DNA from: Ruegeria marisrubri
Lineage (GTDB): Bacteria; Pseudomonadota; Alphaproteobacteria; Rhodobacterales; Rhodobacteraceae
DNA: 64,000 nt
Assembly: GCF_001507595.1 (NCBI RefSeq)
Contig: NZ_LQBQ01000001.1
Coordinates: 496,001 to 560,000 of the forward strand
Reading direction: 5' to 3'
The notes under the pieces were generated by a model, which was not told the DNA's origin, ran no database searches, and was given only the letters and a program-made list of their open reading frames with translations. Position numbers and translations under genes: made by a program. Below are positions 17,068 to 27,298 of the stretch, piece after piece; position 1 is the stretch's first letter; the number at the start of each line of letters is the position of its first letter.

Positions 17068-19899
17068 ATGGCAAAGAAAATGCTTATCGATGCCACCCAC
17101 GCGGAAGAGACCCGCGTCGTGGTGGTGGACGGCAACAAGGTCGAGGAGTTCGACTTTGAATCCGAAAACAAGCGCCAGCTTGCAGGCAACATCTATCTCG
17201 CAAAGGTAACTCGGGTCGAACCCTCGCTTCAGGCGGCTTTCGTCGATTATGGCGGGAACCGGCACGGTTTCCTCGCGTTTTCCGAAATCCATCCGGACTA
17301 TTACCAGATCCCCGTCGCCGACCGCGAGGCGCTGATGGAGGAAGAGCGCGCCTATGCCGAGGCGATGAAGGCGCGCGACGAGGCGGAAGAAACCAAGCCG
17401 AAGCCCAGGCGGCGGTCGCGCTCGAAGACGCAGGCCGAGGATGTGAAATCCGAGGATCCGATCGAAACCAGGGAAGTGGCCTCGGAGCCGACTGGCATGG
17501 AGACCATCGACCTGGGTGAGAACGAGGACCATCTGGATGTGCCTGAAGCCACATCGCCGATGGAACGGGTCGCGGAAACGCCGGTCGAAGAGCCTGAGGA
17601 TGCGCCTGCCGAGGAATACGGCGAGGGCGAGAAGGGGCAGGAGGCCCCGGCTCAAGCCGAAGCAACTGAAGAAAGCGCGGAGGGCACGGCGGAAGAGGTG
17701 CCCGAAGACGACGCAAGCGCTGAGTCGCAGCAAGAGGCGACCGGTGCCGAGGCCGAGGAAGCTGGCGAGGCCGCAGAAGGCGAGCAAGAGGCGGAGCGAG
17801 AAGAAAAAGAGGAAGCCGAGTCCGACGAGGATGAGGAAAGCCGGCCTTCGGCAGCTTCGGAGAAGGACGAAACCATCGAGTCCGTTGCCGAAGAGGACGA
17901 CATCGAGGATATCCGTCCGCCGCGCAAGCCCCGTCCGCGCCGCTACAAGATCCAGGAAGTCATCAAGGTGCGGCAGGTCCTGCTGGTGCAGGTTGTCAAG
18001 GAAGAGCGCGGCAACAAGGGTGCTGCGCTGACCACCTATCTGTCTCTGGCCGGTCGCTATTGCGTGTTGATGCCCAACACCGCGCGTGGCGGTGGCATCA
18101 GCCGCAAGATCACCAATGCCGCCGACCGCAAGAAGCTCAAGGAAATCGCGGCCGAGATCGACGTGCCCAGTGGCGCCGGCCTGATCATTCGGACTGCGGG
18201 CGCCAAGCGGACAAAGTCCGAGATCAAGCGCGACTATGAGTATTTGCAGCGTCTGTGGGAGCAGATCCGCGAGTTGACCCTGAAATCCATCGCGCCGGCC
18301 AAGATCTACGAAGAGGGCGACCTGATCAAACGCTCGATCCGCGATCTTTACAGCCGCGATATCGACGAGGTGCTCGTCGAGGGCGAGAGCGGTTATCGCA
18401 TCGCCAAGGACTTCATGAAGATGATCATGCCGTCGCACGCCAAGAACGTGAAACGGTACGAAGATCCGCTGCCGCTGTTCGCCCGCTACCAGGTGGAAAG
18501 CTACCTGAGTTCGATGTTCAACCCGACGGTTCAGCTGAAGTCGGGCGGCTATATCGTGATCGGCGTGACCGAGGCGCTGGTGGCAATCGACGTGAACTCG
18601 GGCCGGGCCACCAAGGAAGGCTCGATCGAGGAAACCGCGCTCAAGACCAACCTTGAGGCCGCCGAGGAGGTGGCGCGCCAGCTGCGCCTGCGTGACCTTG
18701 CGGGTCTGATCGTCATCGATTTCATAGACATGGACGAGCGCAAGAACAACCTGGCGGTCGAAAAACGGCTGAAGGACAAGCTGAAGACCGACCGGGCCCG
18801 CATCCAGGTGGGACGTATCTCGGGCTTTGGCTTGCTGGAGATGAGCCGTCAGAGATTGCGCCCGGGGATGATCGAGGCAACCACGCAGCCTTGCCCGTCC
18901 TGCCATGGCACCGGGTTGATCCGGTCGGACGACAACATGGCCTTGGCGATCCTGCGTCAGATTGAAGAGGAAGGCACCCGCCGCCGCTCGCGCGAGGTTC
19001 TGGTGCGGTGCCCGGTCAGCATCGCCAACTACCTGATGAACCAAAAGCGCGAGCATATCGCTCAGATCGAGGCGCGCTATGGCATGTCGGTGCGGGTCGA
19101 AGGCGACGTTCATCTGGTGAGCCCGGATTTCTCGATGGAGAAATTCAAGACCGCCAGCCGCATGGTGCCCGAAGCGACAGCTCCGGTCGTGTCCGTGGAT
19201 GCCAAACTGATGGACGAGATCGATTCTTCCGAAGCGGAGGAAGAAACCGTCGTCGGGACGGAAGAGGAACCCAAAGCAAAGCCCAAGCGCAAGCGCCGCC
19301 GCCGCAGCCGCCGCAAGAAGGGTGCCGGCAACGGCGATGTCGCTGAGGAGACCAGGGTGCAGGACGAAGAGGCATCATCCTCCGAACAAGTTGCCGGAGA
19401 GCAGGCTTCGGAAACGCCGGTCGAAACTGCGCCCGAAGCGGTAGCGGAAGAAGAGGCTCCCAAACCCAAGAAGCGCCGTGCGCCGCGCCGGAAGAAGAAA
19501 CAAGAAGAGACTTCCGAGGAAAGCGTGGATGCGGTTGAAACCGCCGAGATCTCGCCGAGCGAAGAGCTTGCTGTTTCCGACGCGGCTGCTGAGGCCGGGG
19601 AAGCTGCGGGTGCTCCGGCGGAAACTGCCGAGGAAGCCGTTGAAATCGTCGCGGCTGCGCCGGAGCAAGCGGAAGAGCCTCAGGCCGTGGCGGAGCCTGC
19701 TGATGCAGTTGACGAGGCTGAACCTGCCACCGCAGAGGCCGAAATCGAAGCGGAACAGCCAGAGCCTGTTGCGGAACTTGCCGAGGAGCCCAAGGCGGCA
19801 CAGAGCGAGCCGGTGCTGGAGAGCGTTTCCGAAGACGCACCTGCCCCGGAGAAAAAGGACAAGCCCAAGCGCCGAGGTTGGTGGTCTTTGGGAACCTGA
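17068..19899 (+). CDS. rne: Ribonuclease E
   Basis: 943-residue endoribonuclease, core of the RNA degradosome. Catalytic Asp508 (AIDVNSG) and Asp551 (IVIDFIDM) are 43 residues apart and the zinc-link Cys609/Cys612 (CPSCHG) follow 58 later, exactly the E. coli spacing, but all are shifted about 205 residues by a highly acidic insertion inside the S1 domain (about residues 105-295). The C-terminal scaffold (from about residue 720) alternates acidic stretches with basic patches such as KPKRKRRRRSRRKK. Start at ATG 17068, AAGGA upstream; the ATG-like start at 17053 is less likely. A strong terminator follows. Confidence 0.95.
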   Translation: MAKKMLIDATHAEETRVVVVDGNKVEEFDFESENKRQLAGNIYLAKVTRVEPSLQAAFVDYGGNRHGFLAFSEIHPDYYQIPVADREALMEEERAYAEAMKARDEAEETKPKPRRRSRSKTQAEDVKSEDPIETREVASEPTGMETIDLGENEDHLDVPEATSPMERVAETPVEEPEDAPAEEYGEGEKGQEAPAQAEATEESAEGTAEEVPEDDASAESQQEATGAEAEEAGEAAEGEQEAEREEKEEAESDEDEESRPSAASEKDETIESVAEEDDIEDIRPPRKPRPRRYKIQEVIKVRQVLLVQVVKEERGNKGAALTTYLSLAGRYCVLMPNTARGGGISRKITNAADRKKLKEIAAEIDVPSGAGLIIRTAGAKRTKSEIKRDYEYLQRLWEQIRELTLKSIAPAKIYEEGDLIKRSIRDLYSRDIDEVLVEGESGYRIAKDFMKMIMPSHAKNVKRYEDPLPLFARYQVESYLSSMFNPTVQLKSGGYIVIGVTEALVAIDVNSGRATKEGSIEETALKTNLEAAEEVARQLRLRDLAGLIVIDFIDMDERKNNLAVEKRLKDKLKTDRARIQVGRISGFGLLEMSRQRLRPGMIEATTQPCPSCHGTGLIRSDDNMALAILRQIEEEGTRRRSREVLVRCPVSIANYLMNQKREHIAQIEARYGMSVRVEGDVHLVSPDFSMEKFKTASRMVPEATAPVVSVDAKLMDEIDSSEAEEETVVGTEEEPKAKPKRKRRRRSRRKKGAGNGDVAEETRVQDEEASSSEQVAGEQASETPVETAPEAVAEEEAPKPKKRRAPRRKKKQEETSEESVDAVETAEISPSEELAVSDAAAEAGEAAGAPAETAEEAVEIVAAAPEQAEEPQAVAEPADAVDEAEPATAEAEIEAEQPEPVAELAEEPKAAQSEPVLESVSEDAPAPEKKDKPKRRGWWSLGT

Positions 19900-19909
19900 T
19901 CGAGGAAAG

Positions 19910-19935
19910 GGCGGGTCATTGAGGCCCGCCTTTTT
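19910..19935 (+). terminator. Intrinsic terminator of rne
   Basis: GGCGGGTC (19910-19917), 5-nt loop, GGCCCGCC (19923-19930) with one G-T pair, then TTTTTCTT. It lies 11 bp past the rne stop and abuts the converging tusA-like gene, for which it may also work (TTTCC follows on the minus strand). Confidence 0.85.
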
Positions 19936-19936
19936 C

Positions 19937-20170
19937 TTATCCGCCCTTGCGGATCAGATAGCTGCGATAGCCCTGTTCCTCGGTCTGGGAAACCAGCGCA
20001 TGGCCTGCCTCGGCGCAGAAATGCGGCACGTCGATGACGGCCGCCGGATCGTCCGCCAATATTCGCAGCAGCGCGCCATCGGGCATGGTTTTCAGCCGCT
20101 TTCGGGCCTTGAGGACGGGCAGGGGGCAGAGCAACCCCAGTGCGTCCAATGTCTCGGTTGCGTCGGTCAT
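19937..20170 (-). CDS. TusA/SirA family sulfur carrier protein
   Basis: 77-residue protein with the family's sulfur-accepting cysteine in LLCPLPVLKARK near the N-terminus (CPxP motif) and a short alpha/beta fold. TusA proteins relay persulfide sulfur for tRNA thiolation, Moco synthesis or other routes; which role applies is not shown. Start ATG 20170; longer frames reach into ccdA. It is divergent from ccdA and converges on rne. Confidence 0.88.
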   Translation of the reverse strand: MTDATETLDALGLLCPLPVLKARKRLKTMPDGALLRILADDPAAVIDVPHFCAEAGHALVSQTEEQGYRSYLIRKGG

Positions 20171-20257
20171 GTATGCCAGATATTCCGCCTTGCGTGATCT
20201 GTCCAGCGTCCGGGGCACGGGGATGTGACCGCATGGCCTCGTGACGCCGCCGCAATG

Positions 20258-21028
20258 ATGGCATATGTGCAGGATATGTTTGGAATCGATATCATCGACG
20301 CGGGCCTTCTGCCTGCGATGCTCGTTGCAATGCTGGGTGGGATAATCAGCTTTCTCTCGCCCTGCGTTCTGCCTATCGTGCCGCCTTACCTGGCCTATAT
20401 GAGCGGTGTGACCATTCACGAGATGCAGGATCAGGCGCAAGCGCGACGCAGGGCAACCCTGGCTGCGCTATTCTTTGTGCTGGGTCTTTCGACCGTGTTT
20501 CTACTGCTTGGGTTCACGGCTTCGGCGTTCGGCGCGTTTTTTCTGTCGAATCAGGAGCTTTTCGCAAAGATTTCAGGTGGAATCGTCATCATATTCGGCC
20601 TGCATTTTCTAAACGTTTTCCGCATTCCGATTCTGGACCGCGAAGCGCGGATGGAAACCGGAGATGCCGGCGGGTCGGTCTTTGGGGCCTATCTTCTGGG
20701 GCTGGCCTTTGCCTTTGGCTGGACCCCCTGCATCGGCCCGCAATTGGGGGCGATCCTGTCACTGGCGGCTTCCGAGGCCTCTGTGGCGCGTGGCACTTTC
20801 CTGCTTGGGGTCTATGCGGCCGGCTTGGGCATTCCCTTCCTGCTGGCGGCGATGTTCCTCAACCGCTCGATGTCGGTGATGAACCGGATCAAGCCACACA
20901 TGGACAAGATCGAAAAGGCGATGGGGGCCTTGCTGCTGCTTGTCGGAATCATGTTGGTGACCGGGTTGTTTTCCTCGTTCAGCTGGTGGCTGCTGGAAAC
21001 TTTCCCAGGCCTTGCGACGCTTGGCTAG
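20258..21028 (+). CDS. ccdA: Thiol-disulfide membrane transporter CcdA
   Basis: Inner-membrane protein of the CcdA/DsbD-beta family that carries reducing equivalents from cytoplasmic thioredoxin to periplasmic CcmG/CcmH-type proteins. Six or so hydrophobic helices, with the conserved redox cysteines in SPCVLPIVPPY and GWTPCIGPQ. It is thus the partner of the ccm genes at 3-7 kb. Start uncertain: ATG 20255, 20258 or 20276, none with a good ribosome site; GTG 20225 is also open. About 256 residues. The next gene is 60 bp on. Confidence 0.92.
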   Translation: MAYVQDMFGIDIIDAGLLPAMLVAMLGGIISFLSPCVLPIVPPYLAYMSGVTIHEMQDQAQARRRATLAALFFVLGLSTVFLLLGFTASAFGAFFLSNQELFAKISGGIVIIFGLHFLNVFRIPILDREARMETGDAGGSVFGAYLLGLAFAFGWTPCIGPQLGAILSLAASEASVARGTFLLGVYAAGLGIPFLLAAMFLNRSMSVMNRIKPHMDKIEKAMGALLLLVGIMLVTGLFSSFSWWLLETFPGLATLG

Positions 21029-21088
21029 CGCTGCATGGCTGACACTGACCCCGTTGCTGCGATAGGCTGCGCGGCAGAGGTAAGGGAC

Positions 21089-22300
21089 ATGAGCAGCCAG
21101 TCGCCGCAAAACAAGGTTTGCCGCCGCCGGGTTTTCTATATTCCCGGCTATGACCCGTTTCCACCGCGCAGGTATCGAGAGCTGTACCGCCGCGAGGCGG
21201 CCGAGCAGGCGCGGATTTCTGGTTACGTTGTCGAACTCAGACCGGGAAATGGCGATGGCCCTTATGGATGGGAAGTGACATCCAGACAGGATGGTTGCCT
21301 TGTGCATTCGGATATCCGCGTGCTGGTCTGGTCGGATGTCGTGCAGGCCAGCATGTCGAAATCCATTCCCGCGACCTACCTGCAACTGGTGCGAACCGCA
21401 TGGATCTACATCTCGTCGGGCACCTTGTGGCGGCTCATGCGGATGCGCAAGGGGCCAGTCCTTGCCGTTCTCTATCCGGTCGGGATGTTGGTGCTGCAGT
21501 TGCTCTTTGCCGTCGGAGCAGGGTGGCTGGCGCTCTCGGTTGCACCTCTGGCGCCATGGGCCGGGCTGGTCTTGGCAGTCTTGGTGGCCGTTTTGATCCT
21601 GATGGGGTTCCGGAGTCTCAATCACCGGTTCCTCGTCTACTACCTGATGCAGGATTACGCGTTTTCCGCTCGGTTTTGGGGGCGGTATCCGCCGGAACTG
21701 GAAGCCAAAATATCGGAATTCTCGGATCTGGTCGGTGCTGCGATGCAGGATGACGTGGACGAGGTTCTTGTCGTCGGCCACAGCTGTGGGGCGCATATGG
21801 GCGTATCGGTTCTGGCTGATGTGATCCGTCGGGGGAACTTGTCCGGCAAAAGGCCTGCGTTAGGGTTTTTGTCACTGGGGCAGGTGGTGCCCATGGTCTC
21901 CTTCCTGCCTGAGGCGCACCGGTTGCGCGCCGACCTGAAACTCCTCAGCACCAGCGATGATTTGGCCTGGGTCGATGTTTCCGCCCCCGGTGACGGCTGT
22001 TCGTTTGCGCTCTGCGACCCGGTGGCGGTAAGCGGTGTCGCCATGCCCGAAAAACGCTGGCCTCTGGTTCTGTCAGCGGCCTTCACCCAGACGCTCTCAC
22101 CGGCTCGCTGGGCCCAGCTGCGCTGGAAGTTCTTCAGGCTGCACTTCCAGTATCTGTGCGCCTTCGACCGGCCCGGCGACTACGACTATTTCCGGATCAC
22201 TGCCGGCCCGATGACGCTGGCCGCTCGGTTCGAGGGTCGGGCACCGTCGCGGTCGCGTCTGGAGGTGGCCGTGTCGAAATACAGGTCGGTGGCCGCATGA
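21089..22300 (+). CDS. Membrane-anchored alpha/beta-hydrolase-like protein of unknown function
   Basis: About 403 residues. N-terminal VFYIPGYDPFPPRRYRELYRRE resembles the oxyanion-side start of alpha/beta hydrolases. Two adjacent hydrophobic helices (roughly residues 128-175) form a membrane hairpin, and the nucleophile elbow GHSCGA follows in the C-terminal half. A serine hydrolase acting on lipids or steroid-like esters is plausible. Start ATG 21089 has GAGG about 8 nt upstream; ATG 21035 is in frame. The TGA overlaps the ATG of the P450 gene (ATGA), so the two products are made together. I cannot name the substrate. Confidence 0.75.
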   Translation: MSSQSPQNKVCRRRVFYIPGYDPFPPRRYRELYRREAAEQARISGYVVELRPGNGDGPYGWEVTSRQDGCLVHSDIRVLVWSDVVQASMSKSIPATYLQLVRTAWIYISSGTLWRLMRMRKGPVLAVLYPVGMLVLQLLFAVGAGWLALSVAPLAPWAGLVLAVLVAVLILMGFRSLNHRFLVYYLMQDYAFSARFWGRYPPELEAKISEFSDLVGAAMQDDVDEVLVVGHSCGAHMGVSVLADVIRRGNLSGKRPALGFLSLGQVVPMVSFLPEAHRLRADLKLLSTSDDLAWVDVSAPGDGCSFALCDPVAVSGVAMPEKRWPLVLSAAFTQTLSPARWAQLRWKFFRLHFQYLCAFDRPGDYDYFRITAGPMTLAARFEGRAPSRSRLEVAVSKYRSVAA

Positions 22301-23646
22301 CACCGCCGAAACCGCCCGCGCGCGCCGACAAGGTTTCACTGTGGCGGTATCTGAAATTGTTCCGGCGGGACCTTCTGTCGGCGCAGCCACAACGGCTCTA
22401 CCGTGCGTGGATGGCCGAGTTTCGCACGCCGTTCTTCAAGTCATTCCTGATCAACCAGCCACAGTTGATCGACACCGTCCTCAAGCAACGTCCCGATGAC
22501 TTTCCCAAGTCCGATCGTATTCGCGAGGGGCTGAGGCCGCTGCTGGGCGAGTCGGTCTTTCTGACCAATGGAGAGGTCTGGAAACGCCAGCGCCGCATCA
22601 TAGACCCGGCATTCGAAGGTGGCAGGCTGCGCGACACTTTCCCGGCGATGAAGGCCGCCGCCGATGCCTGCGTGACCCGTTTGCAGGATCATTTGGGGCA
22701 GGAAACGGAATTCGAAGAGGTCACCAGCCACGTTGCCGCGGATGTGATCTTTCGCACGTTGTTCTCCATTCCGATCGAGAACGAGATCGCTGCGCGGGTG
22801 TTCGACCGGTTCCGCGCCTACCAGCGTGCCCAGCCCCTGCTGAACCTCGCGGCCTTCATCCGGGTGCCGGGCTGGGTCCCGCGGTTTCATTCCCGTGCGA
22901 CCCGGGCGAATGCCGCTGAAATACGGGGGCTGATCCGCCAGTTGACCCATCAGCGCATGGCCGAGATCAAGGCGGGAACCGCCCCCAATGATCTGGCCAC
23001 CAAGATCATGACCACCGCCGATCCGATCACGGGCGAGACGTTCGACACGCAGGAAATGATCGACCAGGTGGCGATCTTTTTCCTCGCCGGCCACGAAACC
23101 AGCGCGTCCGCCCTGGCATGGACCTTGTATCTGATGGCGCTGTATCCCGAGTGGCAGGAGAAAGTGGCCCAAGAGGCAAGCGCACTTGATGACCAGAGTT
23201 TCGCGGTCATGTCCCGCCTCAAGCTCAGCCGCGACGTGTTCCGTGAGGCGCTGCGGCTCTACCCGCCTGTGCCGATGATGGTGCGCGAGGTGACGGGCCC
23301 AGAGCGGTTCCGGGACCGCGACGTTCCCAAGGGGGCGCAGATCGTGCTCAGCCCCTGGCACCTGCATCGTCATGAACGCGTGTGGGAGCGTCCCGACGAA
23401 TTTGACCCGGCGCGCTGGCAAACGGAAAATGGCAAGTCATGCCAACGCAATGCCTACATCCCGTTCTCTGCCGGGCCACGGGTCTGCACCGGAGCGGGGT
23501 TTGCCATGGTCGAGGGGCCGCTGGTCCTTTCAACGCTCCTGCGCCGGTTTCGTTTCGAGCGTATCGAGGGGCGCGATCCGGTGCCGGTCGCGCATCTGAC
23601 CGTAAGGGCAAAGGACGGCATCTGGTTGCGGATCCTTGAGCGCTAA
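22297..23646 (+). CDS. Cytochrome P450
   Basis: 449-residue heme-thiolate monooxygenase. Seen: I-helix AGHETSA, the ExxR motif in EALRLYPP, and the heme ligand Cys in FSAGPRVCTGAGFA. The sequence style (helix K through the Cys loop) is closer to the CYP4/CYP102-like class E than to class B bacterial P450s, suggesting a fatty-acid or hydrocarbon substrate, which is inference. No N-terminal anchor is seen. No ferredoxin or reductase gene is adjacent. It overlaps the membrane hydrolase gene by 4 bp. Confidence 0.93.
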   Translation: MTPPKPPARADKVSLWRYLKLFRRDLLSAQPQRLYRAWMAEFRTPFFKSFLINQPQLIDTVLKQRPDDFPKSDRIREGLRPLLGESVFLTNGEVWKRQRRIIDPAFEGGRLRDTFPAMKAAADACVTRLQDHLGQETEFEEVTSHVAADVIFRTLFSIPIENEIAARVFDRFRAYQRAQPLLNLAAFIRVPGWVPRFHSRATRANAAEIRGLIRQLTHQRMAEIKAGTAPNDLATKIMTTADPITGETFDTQEMIDQVAIFFLAGHETSASALAWTLYLMALYPEWQEKVAQEASALDDQSFAVMSRLKLSRDVFREALRLYPPVPMMVREVTGPERFRDRDVPKGAQIVLSPWHLHRHERVWERPDEFDPARWQTENGKSCQRNAYIPFSAGPRVCTGAGFAMVEGPLVLSTLLRRFRFERIEGRDPVPVAHLTVRAKDGIWLRILER

Positions 23647-23718
23647 CACGCTACCATCCGCCCAAGCCTTGCTGTATGCGAAAGCGGAAGTCGGAATCAG
23701 ATTGAACGGGAAAGTGAT

Positions 23719-24606
23719 ATGTCCAAGGCAGACCAGCGCGAACAGATGACCAACGGTGCGGGCTTCATTGCGGCTCTGGACCAGAGCGGCGGCTCGACCC
23801 CCAAGGCGTTGGCGCTTTATGGCGTGGATGCCTCGCAGTACGGGTCCGAAGAAGAGATGTTCGCCGAGATCCAGAACATGCGGGCGCGGATCATTCTTGC
23901 GGATGACTTCACCAAGGAAAAAGTGATCGGCGCGATCCTGTTCGAACGCACGCTGGGCGAAGAGATCGAGGGCCGCAAGGTGGCGGATTACTTGTGGTCT
24001 GTCAAAGGCATCGTGCCGTTTCTGAAGATCGACAAGGGGCTGGAGGAACAAGCCAACGGCGTGCAGATGATGAAGCCGATCCCGGGGCTGTCTGAAACGC
24101 TGGCAAAAGCCGCCTCGATGGGTGTATTCGGCACCAAGGAGCGTTCGGTGATCCACGAGGCCAACGCCGAGGGCATCGCCGCCGTGGTTGCGCAGCAATT
24201 CGACGTGGCGCGCGAGGTGATCGCGGCCGGCATGGTTCCGATCGTCGAGCCCGAGGTGAACATCCATTCGGAAACCAAGGCCGAGGCCGAGGACATCCTC
24301 AAGGCCGAGATCCTCAAACAGCTCGACACGCTGGAAGAGGGGCAGGACATCATGCTCAAGCTCACCCTGCCGACCAAGGCCAACCTCTATGACGAGCTGG
24401 CCGACCATCCGCGCGTGCTGCGTGTGGTGGCGTTGTCGGGAGGGTATTCGACCGAAGAGGCCTGCGACCTGCTGAGCAAGAACGACAAGATGATCGCATC
24501 CTTCTCGCGCGCCCTGACCGAGGGCCTCTCCAAGCAGATGTCGGATTCAGAGTTCAACGCCGCGCTTGGCAGCAACATCGACAAGATCTACCGCGCATCG
24601 GTGTGA
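23719..24606 (+). CDS. Fructose-bisphosphate aldolase class I
   Basis: 295-residue Schiff-base aldolase of the bacterial class-I type. ALDQSGGSTPKAL marks the N-terminus, EPEVNIHSE the conserved middle, and the probable Schiff-base Lys is in MLKLTLPTK. It cleaves fructose-1,6-bisphosphate in glycolysis or forms it in gluconeogenesis. ATG 23719 follows AACGGGAAAGTG. It is monocistronic with its own terminator at 24614-24635. Confidence 0.92.
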   Translation: MSKADQREQMTNGAGFIAALDQSGGSTPKALALYGVDASQYGSEEEMFAEIQNMRARIILADDFTKEKVIGAILFERTLGEEIEGRKVADYLWSVKGIVPFLKIDKGLEEQANGVQMMKPIPGLSETLAKAASMGVFGTKERSVIHEANAEGIAAVVAQQFDVAREVIAAGMVPIVEPEVNIHSETKAEAEDILKAEILKQLDTLEEGQDIMLKLTLPTKANLYDELADHPRVLRVVALSGGYSTEEACDLLSKNDKMIASFSRALTEGLSKQMSDSEFNAALGSNIDKIYRASV

Positions 24607-24613
24607 CGGTTCA

Positions 24614-24635
24614 GGCGCCCTACGGGGCGCCTTTT
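24614..24635 (+). terminator. Intrinsic terminator of the aldolase gene
   Basis: GGCGCCC (24614-24620), loop TACG, GGGCGCC (24625-24631), TTTT. It starts 7 bp after the aldolase stop and touches the end of the converging tag gene. Confidence 0.85.
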
Positions 24636-25243
24636 CATTCGGGCTTGGTGAATTCCCGCCGTAGCTTTGCGGCCTTTTCCCGCATCACGCAGCCCTCGGC
24701 GTGGTCGTTGACCAGACCCATCGCCTGCATGAAGGCGAAAACGGTGGTTGGGCCCACGAATTTCCAGCCGCGTTTCTTGAGATCCTTGGACATGGCGACT
24801 GATTCTGGCGAGGTCGAGGCGGACTGCGGCGGAGGAAGATCCTCGGGCCGCGCCTCGTATCGCCAGACATAGGCGGCCAGTGAACCCGTTTCGGCCACGA
24901 GTTCCTGCGCCCTGCGCGCGTTGTTGATGACTGCCTCGATCTTGCCGCGGTGGCGGATGATGCCTTGGTCCTGCAGCAGGCGCTCGACATCGTGATCGGT
25001 GAAATCGGCCATCTTGTGGAAGTCGAACCCGTGGAACGCCCTGCGAAAGTTCTCGCGCTTGGCCAGAATCGTCCGCCAACTCAGGCCCGACTGAAAGCTT
25101 TCGAGGCAGAGTTTCTCGAACAGGCGCTGATCGTCGCCGACGGGATAGCCCCATTCGTTGTCATGATAGTCAAAGAACTTGGGCGCGGCTTGGCACCAAC
25201 GGCAGCGGGGGTGCCCGTCGGGGCCGAGAATCGTGTCGGTCAT
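24635..25243 (-). CDS. tag: DNA-3-methyladenine glycosylase I
   Basis: 202-residue base-excision repair enzyme that removes N3-methyladenine. CRWCQAAPKFFDYHDNEWGYPV is the family's N-terminal zinc and active-site region (two Cys, then the His and Asp), and GWKFVGPTTVFAFMQAMGLVNDH the C-terminal one with the other zinc ligands. It ends the minus-strand run fumC, DUF4169, RHH, tag (59 bp after RHH). GATC-N7-GTTC at 25249-25263 is a poor match to the LexA box. Confidence 0.93.
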   Translation of the reverse strand: MTDTILGPDGHPRCRWCQAAPKFFDYHDNEWGYPVGDDQRLFEKLCLESFQSGLSWRTILAKRENFRRAFHGFDFHKMADFTDHDVERLLQDQGIIRHRGKIEAVINNARRAQELVAETGSLAAYVWRYEARPEDLPPPQSASTSPESVAMSKDLKKRGWKFVGPTTVFAFMQAMGLVNDHAEGCVMREKAAKLRREFTKPE

Positions 25244-25302
25244 CTAATGATCCTGTTTTGTTCCACTTGTATTGGGCCAGCAATCCAGCCGCATATCAAG
25301 GG

Positions 25303-25524
25303 TCATTCGCGGTTGCGATACCAGTTCAGGATGAAAACCCGCATTGCCGACGCAAGGCCGGTTTCCGGGTCTCGCGCCGCATCAATTTCGGATGCCAACA
25401 CGTTGATCGGCATTGATTTCGCCTTGGCGATCTCTCGGAAGGCCTGCCAGAATTCGTCTTCCAGGGAGACCGAGGTCCGGTGCCCCTTTAGGGTCAGCGA
25501 GCGTTTGACGGGCGGTCCGCTCAT
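25303..25524 (-). CDS. Ribbon-helix-helix domain protein
   Basis: 73-residue protein matching the RHH_4 group: TLKGHRTSVSLEDEFWQAFR forms the ribbon and first helix, SMPINVLASEID the second, and RVFILNWYR closes it. Such proteins bind DNA as dimers; the target is unknown. Its ATG overlaps the stop of the DUF4169 gene (ATGA), so it is translationally coupled to the fumC transcript. Confidence 0.88.
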   Translation of the reverse strand: MSGPPVKRSLTLKGHRTSVSLEDEFWQAFREIAKAKSMPINVLASEIDAARDPETGLASAMRVFILNWYRNRE

Positions 25525-25696
25525 TCATCCAGCTCGTGATTGTCCAGATCGCGGCGGGCCTTGTCGGCGCGGGCCTTGTCCAGTTGTTTGTCCGCCTTGC
25601 TGCGCCCGAACGCCGCCGCGTTCCGGTCGGCGCGGGCCTTTTTCTCGGCCCGCGCCTTTTCCTTGCGATACCGGTTCAGGTTGACCGGCTTGCCCA

Positions 25697-25697
<1 letters not shown>
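25521..25697 (-). CDS. DUF4169 family small basic protein
   Basis: 58 residues, MGKPVNLNRYRKEKARAEKK onward: highly charged, Ala/Arg/Lys-rich and helical, as in DUF4169. Function unknown. Its ATG shares one base with the fumC stop (TGATG at 25699-25695) and its stop overlaps the RHH start, so fumC, DUF4169 and RHH form a tightly coupled trio. Confidence 0.88.
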
Positions 25698-27091
<1,394 letters not shown>

Positions 27092-27298
27092 CTGTCACTC
27101 CGTCAGGTATGCAGTTGTATGCCGTTTAGCCGGAGCGCCGTCAGGGCGCAATCGGCCAGTTGGGCGCACCATAGGGGCAAGCGCGCAAGAGGTATAGGCG
27201 CAAAGGCCGCGTCAAATTTTCGTGGTCGGGCAATTCGCGCCATTGTGCGCGACCGGCGCCCCTGTAGAATGGCGCAAGACAGACAAACGGAGGCGGCC

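Noticed and set aside
16861..19113. 750-codon minus-strand frame
   Set aside because: Shadow of rne caused by high-GC codon bias; no ribosome site or recognisable domain.
25249..25263. LexA box before tag (GATC-N7-GTTC)
   Set aside because: One half-site deviates from GTTC and tag is probably read from the fumC promoter; too weak to call.
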